From Mycobacterium stomatepiae (GTDB taxonomy: Bacteria > Actinomycetota > Actinomycetes > Mycobacteriales > Mycobacteriaceae): DNA of 64,000 nt. This document shows positions 1-8,811 of this stretch, in pieces. Position 1 is the stretch's first letter, and the number at the start of each line of letters is the position of its first letter. The stretch spans positions 5,208,001 through 5,272,000 of the forward strand of contig NZ_AP022587.1 of assembly GCF_010731715.1 (NCBI RefSeq). Direction: 5' to 3'. A program made the position numbers and the translations under genes. The notes beneath the pieces are model-generated. The model made no database searches. It was not told where the DNA came from and saw only the letters and a list, made by a program, of their open reading frames with translations.

Positions 1-726
1 GTCGTGCAGCGCGTCTCGCACCGGTTTGCTCACCAAGACCTCACCACCGACGGCCTGGGCCGCGACCCGCGCCGCCATCGCGACGTTGCGCCCGAACAGA
101 TCGTCACCGCGGCGCACCGAGCGTCCCATGTGGATGCCGATCCGCACCCGAATCTCCTCGTGCCGCTTGCGTTTTGCGTCCCGGTGCAGTTCGTGCTGCA
201 GGTCGATGCCACAGCGCACCGCCTCCTCGGCCCGCGCGAAGGCGATCATGAAGCCGTCGCCCTGGCTCTTGACCACATGACCGGACCGGCGCTTCACCAG
301 TCCGGAGACGAGCTTGTCGTGCGAGCTGATCAGCCTCACCCAGGCGCGGTCGCCGATCCGTTCGTTCAGCGCGATGGACTCCTCGATGTCGGAGAACAGG
401 ATCACCACCCGGCCGTCGGGCGTCACCCGGGCGAGGTCGGGGCGCTCCACCTCGGCCCAGTCGGCGAGGTCTTCGATGCTGCTGCGCACCGCCGCGCCGA
501 AGCCCTCCTTGCGCATCACGTTGGCGGTGTTCCACACCGTTTTGACGGCCTCGCGACCACCGGATATCAACCAATTGCGGGCGTCGGCGCGCTGTCGTAA
601 CTCCTCGGCCTGCTCGCGGCTACGAACAAGCAACCTCCAGATCACGCCGAGTGCGCAGGCTTCGATCACGGCAACGCCGGCCAGGACGTAGACCGCGATA
701 TGCAGCGCATCACCCACGTCACGCAT
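1..726 (-). CDS. Class III adenylate/guanylate cyclase (3' end beyond window)
   Basis: Reading from an ATG at 726 down to base 1 gives 242 open codons with no stop, so the gene runs off the left edge. Residues about 9-27 form one hydrophobic segment ([19 protein letters not shown]), suggesting a membrane anchor. A class III cyclase catalytic domain follows. It has the first metal motif [11 protein letters not shown], the KSQGDG motif with the purine-selecting Lys and second metal Asp, and the [11 protein letters not shown] stretch that carries the transition-state Asn and Arg. All key residues appear present, so it should make cAMP from ATP. The position beside zwf matches Rv1120c, which I recall as a degenerate cyclase gene in M. 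tuberculosis; here the visible part is intact. It is divergent from zwf across about 120 bp. Confidence 0.85.
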   Translation of the reverse strand, partial: MRDVGDALHIAVYVLAGVAVIEACALGVIWRLLVRSREQAEELRQRADARNWLISGGREAVKTVWNTANVMRKEGFGAAVRSSIEDLADWAEVERPDLARVTPDGRVVILFSDIEESIALNERIGDRAWVRLISSHDKLVSGLVKRRSGHVVKSQGDGFMIAFARAEEAVRCGIDLQHELHRDAKRKRHEEIRVRIGIHMGRSVRRGDDLFGRNVAMAARVAAQAVGGEVLVSKPVRDALHD

Positions 727-850
727 CCTTGCAAAGCACGCGATGGCTTCCGGTTGTCGGCCCCATCAGCAGTGTCTAGGGTTGAGTGCGATCACCCCCG
801 GGTAGTGAATCTCAAGTGAACCGCTCCGGTGACTTTTGGGAGGTTCGATC

Positions 851-2260
851 TTGGCCGACGCCGGTGGTGATTCGTCGAATCTGCTGGTGATCTTCGGAAT
901 TACCGGCGATCTGGCCCGCAAGATGACGTTTCGGGCGCTGTACCGGCTCGAGCGCCGCAACCTGCTCGACTGCCCGATCTTGGGTGTGGCGAGCGACGAC
1001 ATCAGTGTCGAGGAGCTGATCGCGCGGGCGCGCGGCGCGATCAACGACGCCGGCGAGAAGATCGACGACGCGGTGTTCGATCGGCTGGCGAATCGGTTGG
1101 ACTACGTTCACGGCGACGTCGCCGACCGCGATCTCTACCACCGACTCTCCGAGATGATCGGTTCGGACTACTGCCCGCTGTACTACCTCGAGATGCCGCC
1201 CGCGTTGTTCGCCCCGATCGTCGAGGGCTTGGCGCGCGAGGGCCTGGTGCAACGTGCGCGGGTTGCGGTGGAAAAGCCGTTCGGACACGACCTCGAGTCC
1301 GCGCGCGATCTGAACGAACGATTGCATGCCGTGCTGGCGGAAGATCAAATCCTGCGGGTGGACCACTTCCTCGGCAAGCAGCCCGTGGTGGAACTCGAAT
1401 GCCTTCGATTCGCCAACCAGGCACTGGCCGCTCTGTGGAACCGCCAGAGCGTGTCGGAGATTCAGATCACGATGGCCGAGAATTTCGGCGTCGAGGACCG
1501 GGGCCGGTTCTACGACAAGGTCGGCACCCTGCGCGACGTCGTGCAGAACCATCTGCTGCAGGTGCTCGCGATGGTGGCGATGGAACCGCCGGTCGGCTCC
1601 AGCGCCGACGACCTCAACGACAAGAAGTCCGAGGTGTTTCGCGCGATGCCGCCGCTGGATCCCGAACATTGCGTGCGGGGCCAGTACCGCGGCTACACCG
1701 ATGTCCCCGGGGTGGCGAAAGATTCGCAGACCGAGACCTTCGTTGCGCTGCGGACCGAGATCGACAACTGGCGCTGGTCGGGAGTGCCGATCTTTTTGCG
1801 GTCCGGTAAGGCGTTGCCGGAGAAGGTCACCGAGGTGCGGCTGTTCCTGCGCCGCGTTCCGCAGTTGGCTTTCCTGCCGCACCGCAAGGCGGCCGAGCCC
1901 AACCAGATCGTGTTGCGCATCGACCCCGACCCGGGCTTGCGGCTGCAGTTGTCGGCCCAGGTCGACGGCGAGTGGCACGACGTCCACCTGGACTCGTTGT
2001 TCGCCACCGACCTGGGTGAAGCCGAGGGGCCGTACGAACTGCTGCTACACGCCGCGCTGACCGGCGACCGTCAGCTTTTCGCACGGGAAGACAGCATTGA
2101 ACAGACGTGGCGGATCGTCCAGCCGCTGCTCGACAAGCCGAGCGAAATCCACCCCTACGACCCCGGTTCGTGGGGGCCCGAGGCCGCGCAGTCGCTAGTC
2201 CGCGGGCACCGCCATTGGCAGGACCCGTGGCTCCCTCCAAAAACGCAGTCGGGAAAGTAA
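851..2260 (+). CDS. zwf: Glucose-6-phosphate 1-dehydrogenase
   Basis: Oxidises glucose-6-phosphate to 6-phosphogluconolactone with NAD(P)+, the first step of the oxidative pentose phosphate pathway. The N-terminal Rossmann motif (VIFGITGDLARK) and the substrate/catalytic motif RVDHFLGKQ are clear. I chose TTG at 851 because GGGAGG lies seven bases upstream (838-843); a TTG at 836 is in frame but has no such site. The 469 codons agree with the family length of about 466-500. The stop is followed after 11 bases by gnd, with GGAG at 2261-2264, so the two are co-transcribed as in Rv1121-Rv1122. Confidence 0.95.
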   Translation: MADAGGDSSNLLVIFGITGDLARKMTFRALYRLERRNLLDCPILGVASDDISVEELIARARGAINDAGEKIDDAVFDRLANRLDYVHGDVADRDLYHRLSEMIGSDYCPLYYLEMPPALFAPIVEGLAREGLVQRARVAVEKPFGHDLESARDLNERLHAVLAEDQILRVDHFLGKQPVVELECLRFANQALAALWNRQSVSEIQITMAENFGVEDRGRFYDKVGTLRDVVQNHLLQVLAMVAMEPPVGSSADDLNDKKSEVFRAMPPLDPEHCVRGQYRGYTDVPGVAKDSQTETFVALRTEIDNWRWSGVPIFLRSGKALPEKVTEVRLFLRRVPQLAFLPHRKAAEPNQIVLRIDPDPGLRLQLSAQVDGEWHDVHLDSLFATDLGEAEGPYELLLHAALTGDRQLFAREDSIEQTWRIVQPLLDKPSEIHPYDPGSWGPEAAQSLVRGHRHWQDPWLPPKTQSGK

Positions 2261-2271
2261 GGAGACCGGAA

Positions 2272-3300
2272 ATGCAGCTGGGAATGATCGGCCTGGGCCG
2301 GATGGGTGCCAACATTGCGCGTCGGGTGGCCGACCACGGCCACGAAACCGTTGTGTACGACCACAATTCGGATGCCGTCAAGGCGATGGCAGATGAGCCG
2401 AATACAACCGGTGTGTACTCCCTGGAGGAGTTGAAGGAAAAGATGACCGCGCCGCGGGTGGTGTGGGTGATGGTCCCCGCGGGCACCATTACGCAGTCGG
2501 TGATCGAGGAGCTGGGCAATACGCTCGAGTCCGGCGACATCGTGATCGACGGTGGTAACTCCTACTATCGCGACGACCTCAAGCATTCAAAGATGCTGTC
2601 CGAGAAGGGTATTCACCTGATTGATTGCGGAACCAGCGGCGGTGTCTGGGGCCGTGAGCGCGGCTACTGTCTGATGATCGGCGGCGACGACTACGCGTTC
2701 TCGCATGCCGAGCCGCTCTTCAAGACCATCGCGCCCGGTGTGGACGCCGCGCCGCGCACCCAGGGCCGCGAGGGCGAGGTCGCACAACCGGAGAAGGGCT
2801 ACCTGCACTGCGGGCCGTCCGGGGCGGGGCACTTCGTGAAGATGGTGCACAACGGCATCGAGTACGGCATGATGGCTTCGCTCGCCGAGGGGCTGAACAT
2901 CTTGCGTAACGCCGACATCGGCAAGCGCGTCGAGGCGGGCGACGCCGAAACCGCGCCGCTGGCCAGCCCGGAGTGCTACCAGTACGAGTTCGACATCGAG
3001 GACATCGCCGAGCTGTGGCGCCGCGGTAGCGTCGTCGGCTCCTGGCTGCTGGACCTGACCGCGATCGCCCTGCATGAGTCGCCCACGCTGTCCGAATTCT
3101 CCGGTCGGGTGTCGGACTCGGGTGAGGGCCGCTGGACCGCGATCGCGGCGATCGACGAGGGCGTGCCCGCGCCGGTGCTCACCACCGCCCTGCAGTCCCG
3201 CTTCGCTTCGCGCAGCCTCGACGACTTCGCCAACAAGGCGCTGTCGGCGATGCGCAAGCAGTTCGGCGGACACGCCGAGAAGCCTGGAGTGGGCGGCTAG
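2272..3300 (+). CDS. gnd: 6-phosphogluconate dehydrogenase, decarboxylating (short GndA/Gnd2 type)
   Basis: Converts 6-phosphogluconate to ribulose-5-phosphate and CO2. The protein is 342 aa, the short dimer-of-domains form found in mycobacteria (Gnd2, about 340 aa) rather than the 470-aa enterobacterial type. The visible motifs are the dinucleotide fold GLGRMGANIARRV, the substrate loop GTSGGVWG and the catalytic Lys/Asn region HFVKMVHNGIEYGMM. The ATG at 2272 follows AAGGAGACC. An in-frame reading extends upstream to 2107 inside zwf but is not needed. It follows zwf in one operon and ends at a probable terminator shared with convergent bpoB. Confidence 0.95.
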   Translation: MQLGMIGLGRMGANIARRVADHGHETVVYDHNSDAVKAMADEPNTTGVYSLEELKEKMTAPRVVWVMVPAGTITQSVIEELGNTLESGDIVIDGGNSYYRDDLKHSKMLSEKGIHLIDCGTSGGVWGRERGYCLMIGGDDYAFSHAEPLFKTIAPGVDAAPRTQGREGEVAQPEKGYLHCGPSGAGHFVKMVHNGIEYGMMASLAEGLNILRNADIGKRVEAGDAETAPLASPECYQYEFDIEDIAELWRRGSVVGSWLLDLTAIALHESPTLSEFSGRVSDSGEGRWTAIAAIDEGVPAPVLTTALQSRFASRSLDDFANKALSAMRKQFGGHAEKPGVGG

Positions 3301-3313
3301 CGGCGATCGCGAG

Positions 3314-3342
3314 GGCGGCGAAGCCGGGGGAGGGTCGCCGCC
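3314..3342. terminator. Hairpin between convergent gnd and bpoB
   Basis: GGCGGCGA at 3314-3321 and TCGCCGCC at 3335-3342 form a perfect 8-bp GC-rich stem with a 13-base loop in the 49-bp gap between the two convergent genes. There is no long T tract, as is common for mycobacterial terminators. It is probably bidirectional. Confidence 0.55.
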
Positions 3343-3349
3343 ATTGGGC

Positions 3350-4219
3350 TCAGCCCGTCAACCGCTTGACGAACTCGACGACGACGTCGCTGAAGGCGTC
3401 GTTGTCGTCACCGGCGGCGGTGTGTCCGGCGTCGGACAGCTCGACGAACTCCGCACGCGGAACCGTCGCCAGGAAATGCTTGACGCCTTCGGGGCTGACG
3501 ACGTCGGACAGCTTTCCGCGGATCAACAGGACCGGAATCTTCAGATCCTGCGCGGCCTGCTCGAAGTGCTCGGTGCGCAGCTCCGGGTCGTCCCCGGGCG
3601 CCGTCATGAACGCCGGATCCCAGTGCCAGAACCAGCGGCCGTCGCGCAGCCGGAGGTTCTTCCGCAGCCCCTCGGGGCTGCGCGGTTTTTCCCGGTGCGG
3701 CAGATACGCCGAGACGGCATCGGCCGCCTCCTCGAGGGAGCCGAAGCCGTGCAGGTTGGTCAGCATGAAATCCCGGATGCGGGCGCTGCCGGTCTTCTCG
3801 TACCGCGGCACCACGTCGACCAGGATCAATCCGGTCACCTTCTCCGGTCCCGCGGCGTCGGCGACCAGGATGCCGGTCAACCCACCCATGCTGGCCCCGA
3901 TCAGCACCACTGGGCGGCCGATGGCGTCGAGGATCTGCAGGACGTCGGCCATCAGGGTTTCGATCGCGTAGTCCGCGCCTGGCGCCCGGTCGCTGTCGCC
4001 GTGGCCGCGGCTGTCCAGCGCGACGACGTGGTAGCCCTCGTCGGCCAGCACCTGGCCGGTGTTCTTCCAGGAGAATCGGTTTTGGCCGCCGCCGTGCAAC
4101 ATCAGGATGGACGGTCGGCCCGCGATTGCGGAGTCGCGGTTCCACTCGTCGGCGACCAGACCGATACCGCCGACACCAGCGAATTTGACCGTTTGGGGAC
4201 TGCTGCTCACGGTGCTCAT
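3350..4219 (-). CDS. bpoB: Alpha/beta hydrolase, BpoB-like (non-haem peroxidase family)
   Basis: A 289-aa alpha/beta hydrolase. The oxyanion motif LHGGGQNRFSW (about residue 41), the nucleophile elbow GASMGG with Ser110, an acid near GKLSDVV and the histidine in SDAGHT (about residue 267) are all present. The family is annotated as non-haem bromoperoxidase, but most members act as esterases or hydrolases, so the true substrate is unknown. Its place after zwf-gnd on the opposite strand matches Rv1123c, whose length is close. The first 25 residues contain no signal peptide, so it should be cytoplasmic. Confidence 0.85.
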   Translation of the reverse strand: MSTVSSSPQTVKFAGVGGIGLVADEWNRDSAIAGRPSILMLHGGGQNRFSWKNTGQVLADEGYHVVALDSRGHGDSDRAPGADYAIETLMADVLQILDAIGRPVVLIGASMGGLTGILVADAAGPEKVTGLILVDVVPRYEKTGSARIRDFMLTNLHGFGSLEEAADAVSAYLPHREKPRSPEGLRKNLRLRDGRWFWHWDPAFMTAPGDDPELRTEHFEQAAQDLKIPVLLIRGKLSDVVSPEGVKHFLATVPRAEFVELSDAGHTAAGDDNDAFSDVVVEFVKRLTG

Positions 4220-4301
4220 CGATCTGACGTTACATAGTCGCTCGATGAGTTCTCGCGGTTACCGGGGTCTATCCCTGAAACCCGACAGATAGGAGAAGCC
4301 C

Positions 4302-4790
4302 GTGCCATCGATCACGCCCTCGCTGTGGTTCGACCACAACCTGGAGGAGGCGGTGAACTTCTACGCCTCGGTGTTCCCGAACTCGCGGATCGAGGACCTC
4401 AACCGGGCCACCGACGCCGGCCCCGGCGAGCCCGGTTCGGTGTTGTCGGGCACCTTCGTGCTGGACGGCAACCGGTTCATCGCGATCAACGGCGGTCCGC
4501 ATTTCACGTTCAGCGAGGCGGTGTCCTTCACGATCGACTGCAAGGACCAGGACGAGGTCGACTACTACTGGGAGCGGCTGACGGACGGCGGCGAGGAAGC
4601 GCCGTGCGGCTGGTGCAAGGACCGCTTCGGGCTGAGTTGGCAGGTGATCCCGCGGCGGCTCTACGAGCTGGTGAGCCATCCCGATCCGGCCTGCGCGACG
4701 GCCGCTATCCAGGCGATGTACGGCATGCGCAAGATCATCCTCGCCGACCTCGAACGCGCGGCGGCGCAAGCATCTGGTGAAAACCCTTGA
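4302..4790 (+). CDS. VOC-superfamily (PhnB-like glyoxalase fold) protein
   Basis: A 162-aa protein starting at a GTG preceded by AGGAGAAG. The opening PSLWFDHNLEEAVNFYASVF is the hallmark of the PhnB / 3-demethylubiquinone methyltransferase-like branch of the vicinal oxygen chelate fold. The DRFGLSWQVIP stretch near residue 110 is also typical. Members bind metals or small hydrophobic ligands and few have proven reactions, so no specific function is assigned. It lies between bpoB and ephC; in M. tuberculosis bpoB and ephC are adjacent, so this gene is an insertion relative to that order. Confidence 0.85.
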   Translation: MPSITPSLWFDHNLEEAVNFYASVFPNSRIEDLNRATDAGPGEPGSVLSGTFVLDGNRFIAINGGPHFTFSEAVSFTIDCKDQDEVDYYWERLTDGGEEAPCGWCKDRFGLSWQVIPRRLYELVSHPDPACATAAIQAMYGMRKIILADLERAAAQASGENP

Positions 4791-4881
4791 TGCAGTAGGG
4801 GTTCGGAGTTCAGACCGCTCCGGTGTTAGGTTGGTCCGTGCGGACGCGCCGAACAGGAGTGAACATGGCGGACTACCCGAG

Positions 4882-5784
4882 ATGACCGAGCCCAGGTGGA
4901 TCGACGTGCCGGGTCCTCCCGCGGATCTCAAGGCGCTCACCTGGGGTCCGCCTGATGCCCCGATCGCCTTGTGTCTGCACGGCTTCCCCGACACCGCGTA
5001 CGGCTGGCGCAAGACGGCCCCGCTCCTTGCGGCGGCCGGCTGGCGCGTCGTCGCGCCGTTCATGCGCGGATATGCACCGTCGTCCATTCCGGACGACGGC
5101 AGCTATCACGTCGGCGCGATCATGGACGACGCGCTGCGGGTGCGCGAGGCCGCCGGGGGCACCGATCGCGACGTGGTGATCGGACACGACTGGGGCGCAC
5201 TGGCGGCCACCGGCCTGGCCGCGATGCCCAACAGCCCGTTCACCAAGGCCGTGATCATGTCGGTGCCGGTCTCGGCCGCCTTTCGCGGGCAGGTGAGCGA
5301 GCGGGGGCGGCTGGCTCGTCTAATTCCGCGTCAGCTGTTGCGCAGCTGGTACATGTTCTACTTCCAATTGCCTTTCCTGCCTGAGCGTTCCGCGTCCTGG
5401 GTGCTGCCGCGGTTGTGGCGCCGGTGGTCTCCGGGCTATCGCGGCGCGGAGGAGGACCTGCGCCACGTCGACGCCGCGATCGGAACACCGGAAAGCTGGC
5501 GCGCGGCGTTGGGCACCTATCGGGCCACGCTTCGCAACACCAAGCCGCCGCACCGCTATGCGGAACTGAACCAGCTGTGGACCGAGGTGCCCATTCTGCC
5601 GACGTTGTATCTGCACGGCCGCGACGACGGATGCATGACTTCGGCTTTCGCGCACTGGACCGCAAAAGTGCTGCCCGCCGGCAGTGACGTGGCGATTGTT
5701 GACCATGCCGGGCATTTTCTGCAGCTGGAACAGCCCGAGAAGATTGCCGAGCGGGTGCTTGCGTTCGTCGGCTCACCCGGCTGA
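4882..5784 (+). CDS. ephC: Epoxide hydrolase-type alpha/beta hydrolase EphC
   Basis: A 300-aa alpha/beta hydrolase matching the position of Rv1124. The HGFPDTAYGW oxyanion motif, the nucleophile motif GHDWGALAA with Asp103 as nucleophile (typical of epoxide hydrolases), the acid in LHGRDD and the catalytic His in VDHAGHFLQLEQP are all visible. I chose ATG 4882. The nearest ribosome-binding sequence (AGGAG, 4855-4859) sits better for an ATG at 4865 in another frame. That ATG opens a six-codon reading frame whose TGA overlaps the ephC ATG, so initiation may be coupled. The stop is 4 bp before the next gene. Confidence 0.85.
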   Translation: MTEPRWIDVPGPPADLKALTWGPPDAPIALCLHGFPDTAYGWRKTAPLLAAAGWRVVAPFMRGYAPSSIPDDGSYHVGAIMDDALRVREAAGGTDRDVVIGHDWGALAATGLAAMPNSPFTKAVIMSVPVSAAFRGQVSERGRLARLIPRQLLRSWYMFYFQLPFLPERSASWVLPRLWRRWSPGYRGAEEDLRHVDAAIGTPESWRAALGTYRATLRNTKPPHRYAELNQLWTEVPILPTLYLHGRDDGCMTSAFAHWTAKVLPAGSDVAIVDHAGHFLQLEQPEKIAERVLAFVGSPG

Positions 5785-5788
5785 CGCC

Positions 5789-7028
5789 ATGGGCGCGCGG
5801 CGAATGGCGGCCGTCGATGCGCAGTTCTACTGGATGTCGGCCAAAGTCCCCAGCGACGAGTTCCTGCTCTACGCATTCGACGGCGAGCCCGCCGACCTGG
5901 TCCGCGCCCTGGACGCGGTTCGGCGTCGGGCCGACGCCTGCTCCGAACTGAGGTTGCGGGTCGCCGACGGATGCTCGCTGACGTATCCGCAGTGGGTTCC
6001 GACGACGGTGACGCCCGAGCAGGTGGTTCACCACGAGCTGGCCGACCGCGGTTGGCACGCCTGCCTGGCGGCGGTGGCCGGGCTTTACGCAGGCCAGCTG
6101 GACCTTCGCCGCCTGCCCTGGCGGCTGCACGTGTTCACGCCGGTGCTCGGCATTCCGGGTGTCGATGGCCCGGGTGTCGTGGCGGTGCTGCAGGCACCGC
6201 ATGCGCTGGCCGACGGCATTCGCGGCGCGGCGCTGGCGGCCTGGCTCTTCGGCCGGTCGGCTCCGGTGCCCGGGGTGCATCCGCCGGCGCCGGGCCCGTT
6301 CGCGTGGCGGGGCCGCCCAGGCGGCATGGAGCCATCGCCGGCTGGTCCGCGATACGCAGGCGGGGCTGCTGGCACCGGGAGCCGGCACGCGGCCACCGCT
6401 TTGCACCAACACGCGCCCTGACGGCGCCCGGGTGCTGCGCACGCTGGTGCGCCACCGCTCACAGCTGCGCGGGCCCACCGTCACCGTCGCGGTGCTCGCC
6501 GCCGTGTCGACCGCGCTGTCGCGGCTGCTTCCAGGAGCGACCGACGCGTTGGGCGCAGAAGTTCCGATGGCCAAACCTGGTGTGCGACAAGCGCATAACC
6601 ACTTCGGCAATATCGTCGTCGGGCTGCACCCGGAGCTGGAGCCGGAAGCGCGGCGGAATCGGATCGCCACCGAGTTGGCCGATGGCCGGCGCCGATTCGA
6701 ACATCCGGCCACCCGCTCGGGTGATCGGGCCTTCGCCGCGGTGCCCGCCCCGCTACTGCGTTGGGGTGTCTCGCAATTCGACCCCGACAGCCGGTCTGCG
6801 CAAGTGCTGGGCAACACGGTGGTGTCCAGCGTCAACCGTGGGCCCGCCGATCTATGGTTCGGGGAGCCGCGGGTGGTACTGACCGCCGGTTATCCGGGAC
6901 TGTCGCCGTCGATGGGTCTGACGCACGGAGTGCACGGCATCGGCGAGATGGTGGCGATCAGCGTCCACACCGCGGAGTCGGTCCTCGATGTCGACGCCTA
7001 TCTGGAATTGCTGGACGCCGCACTGTAA
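5789..7028 (+). pseudogene. Frameshifted Rv1125-like protein related to WS/DGAT acyltransferases
   Basis: Starting at ATG 5789 (or 5804), the reading frame is coherent to about 6308, then continues in the +1 frame to the stop at 7028. The switch lies at GGGG 6309-6312; with three Gs the two parts join as a protein of about 412 aa, close to the recalled length of Rv1125 after ephC. The first part holds APHALADG, which resembles the HHxxxDG active site of wax ester synthase/diacylglycerol acyltransferases. The second part (NTVVSSVNRGP ... MGLTHGVHGIGEMVAISVH) resembles their C-terminal DUF1298 domain. The lesion is either a true one-base insertion or a homopolymer sequencing error. The family link is inference. 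Confidence 0.7.
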
Positions 7029-7162
7029 GTCATTGCGCGTCGCCGGATCTGCCCGCTTCGTCGCAGTTAACGTGCCCGGGCCCGCGAAGTCGCGGCCGAA
7101 TTGTTAGACAGTCACTCACCGCTGCTGTCATCCGATCTGCCCGATGATCTAGGTTTGCACGT

Positions 7163-7675
7163 ATGACTCCCTATGACGTCGGATTGCTGATCCTGCGGCT
7201 GGTGCTGGGCGTGACATTGGCCGCGCATGGCTACAACAAATTCTTCGGCGGCGGCCGCATCCCCGGCACCGCGCGCTGGTTCGAGAGCATCGGCATGAAG
7301 CCGGGCAAGTTCCACGCAACCGTGGCCGCCACCACCGAAATCGCCGCCGGCTTGGGGCTCGCCGCCGGTCTGCTCACGCCGATCCCGGCCGCGGGCTTCG
7401 TCTCGCTGATGATCGTCGCCGCGTGGACCGTCCATCGCCACAACGGGTTCTTCATCGTCAAGGAGGGCTGGGAGTACAACCTGGTCCTGGCGATCAGCGC
7501 AATCGCGGTGGCCACCCTGGGCCCCGGCCGGCTCAGCCTGGACTGGGCGATCTTCGGGATCAACGACCTGCTGATCGGCTGGAACGGGCTGCTGATCTCG
7601 GTGGTGCTCGGCCTGGCCGGCGCGATCGGCCAGCTGCTGATCTTCTACCGTCCGCCGGCCAAGCAAGCCGGCTAG
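7163..7675 (+). CDS. DoxX family membrane protein
   Basis: A 170-aa protein with four predicted membrane helices. It begins GLLILRLVLGVTLAAHGYNK, the typical DoxX opening, and has FESIGMKPGKFHA and EIAAGLGLAAGLLTPIPAAG, as in other DoxX members. The family associates with thiosulfate:quinone oxidoreductase or redox-stress membrane complexes in some organisms, and no reaction can be assigned from sequence. The stop overlaps the stop of the convergent GGDEF gene by four bases (CTAG). Confidence 0.85.
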   Translation: MTPYDVGLLILRLVLGVTLAAHGYNKFFGGGRIPGTARWFESIGMKPGKFHATVAATTEIAAGLGLAAGLLTPIPAAGFVSLMIVAAWTVHRHNGFFIVKEGWEYNLVLAISAIAVATLGPGRLSLDWAIFGINDLLIGWNGLLISVVLGLAGAIGQLLIFYRPPAKQAG

Positions 7676-8400
7676 ATCCCCAGGGCGCCGGGAAGTTTCC
7701 TTCGCTTCGCGTCGTAGAGCGCGGCGTCGGCGGTCGCGAACAGCGCGGCTATGTCGGCGTTCGCGCCGGGCGCGGATGCGGTGCCGATGCTGGTGTCCGG
7801 GGTGTGCAGGCGAATGTCGGCGACAAACTGGTCCGAGTTGCTCGGTGCCAGGTTTGCGTCGTCGGCGATACACACCGCGAACTCGTCACCGCCGAGCCTG
7901 GCCAGAACGGCATTGGCGGGCGCCAGTTTTCGCCAGTACTGGGCGCGGCCGACCAGATGTTCATCCCCGGCCAGGTGCCCGTGGGTGTCATTGATCGTCT
8001 TGAAGTTGTCGATGTCGAGCACCATGACGGTGACGGTGCTCGCCGCCGAACGGGAGCGGTCCAACAGGTCCGCGGTGGCGATCTCCCAGCCCGCCCGGTT
8101 GATCAGGCGGGTCAGGGGATCGGTGCACGCCGCGTTGACCAGGGTTCGCATCACCAGCCCGAATGACTCGGCTGCTCCGACGATCGCCACCACGAAGATC
8201 AGGTAGTCGATATAAAACCTCGGCGTGTGTGAGATCGCGAGGGCGACGACAGACGCCAGGGCAAGCGTCGCGACCAGGATCGCACCGCGGCGCGGCGGGT
8301 AGAACGCGCGCAGGTACATGGCCAGAAACATCGGCGCGATCAGGCAAGCGAACTCGGCGGTAATCGCCACATGGAAAGCCATCACGATGGGTGTGGCCAC
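7672..8400 (-). CDS. Membrane GGDEF protein (diguanylate cyclase), 3' part of a probably frameshifted gene
   Basis: Translation from GTG 8400 (or ATG 8384) gives about 242 aa with three or four membrane helices, then a GGDEF domain opening at TDPLTRLINRAGWE. The catalytic signature RLGGDEF and the VLDIDNFKTINDTHGH substrate motif are intact, so this domain could make cyclic di-GMP from GTP. The upstream reading frame (8382-8705) is also hydrophobic and would supply the missing first helices of a usual five- or six-helix sensor region. One lost base near 8400-8404 would join the two frames. Alternatively these are two coupled genes, since the upstream TGA overlaps the ATG at 8384 (TGATG). Confidence 0.75.
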   Translation of the reverse strand: MATPIVMAFHVAITAEFACLIAPMFLAMYLRAFYPPRRGAILVATLALASVVALAISHTPRFYIDYLIFVVAIVGAAESFGLVMRTLVNAACTDPLTRLINRAGWEIATADLLDRSRSAASTVTVMVLDIDNFKTINDTHGHLAGDEHLVGRAQYWRKLAPANAVLARLGGDEFAVCIADDANLAPSNSDQFVADIRLHTPDTSIGTASAPGANADIAALFATADAALYDAKRRKLPGALGI

Positions 8401-8705
8401 GATCCGACGGCCGTCGCGGGCGCGGGCTTGTCACGCCGGACGGCCAACCAGACCAGGGCCGCGACACCGAGCACGATCGCCACGATGCCTCCGGTCGGGT
8501 TCCCCCGGGCCAGGCCCCGGTGGACCGGAAATATGCTGCCCAGCAGCGTGCCGTAGAGATAGAGAAACGTGGTGGCGCCCAAATAGATTCGGAGCAGCCG
8601 AACCTGTTCCGTGGCGTAAAAACCGGTGCCTGCGTTAGCGCGCAGCCGAAGTCGGTAACGCCGAGTGGCTCGACGACCGAAAAGGCCGGGGCGGCTAACA
8701 CCCAT
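8382..8705 (-). pseudogene. N-terminal membrane fragment of the GGDEF gene
   Basis: From ATG 8705 this frame gives about 107 aa ending PATAVGSWPHPS. It contains two hydrophobic spans (IYLGATTFLYLYGTLLGSIF and GGIVAIVLGVAALVWLAV). The hydrophobic pattern continues in the next frame at 8400, so I read it as the displaced 5' part of the GGDEF membrane protein. The start is uncertain because the first 40 residues are Arg-rich and may not be translated. Confidence 0.45.
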
Positions 8706-8811
8706 CCCGTCAACTCTCTGGTCAGGCCCCCGTGATGCCGATATTCGGCCCATTGTGGCACTGCTTCTTTCGAACGGGCACGCCGGGGATGACCAGGTGG
8801 GTGCGGTGCGG

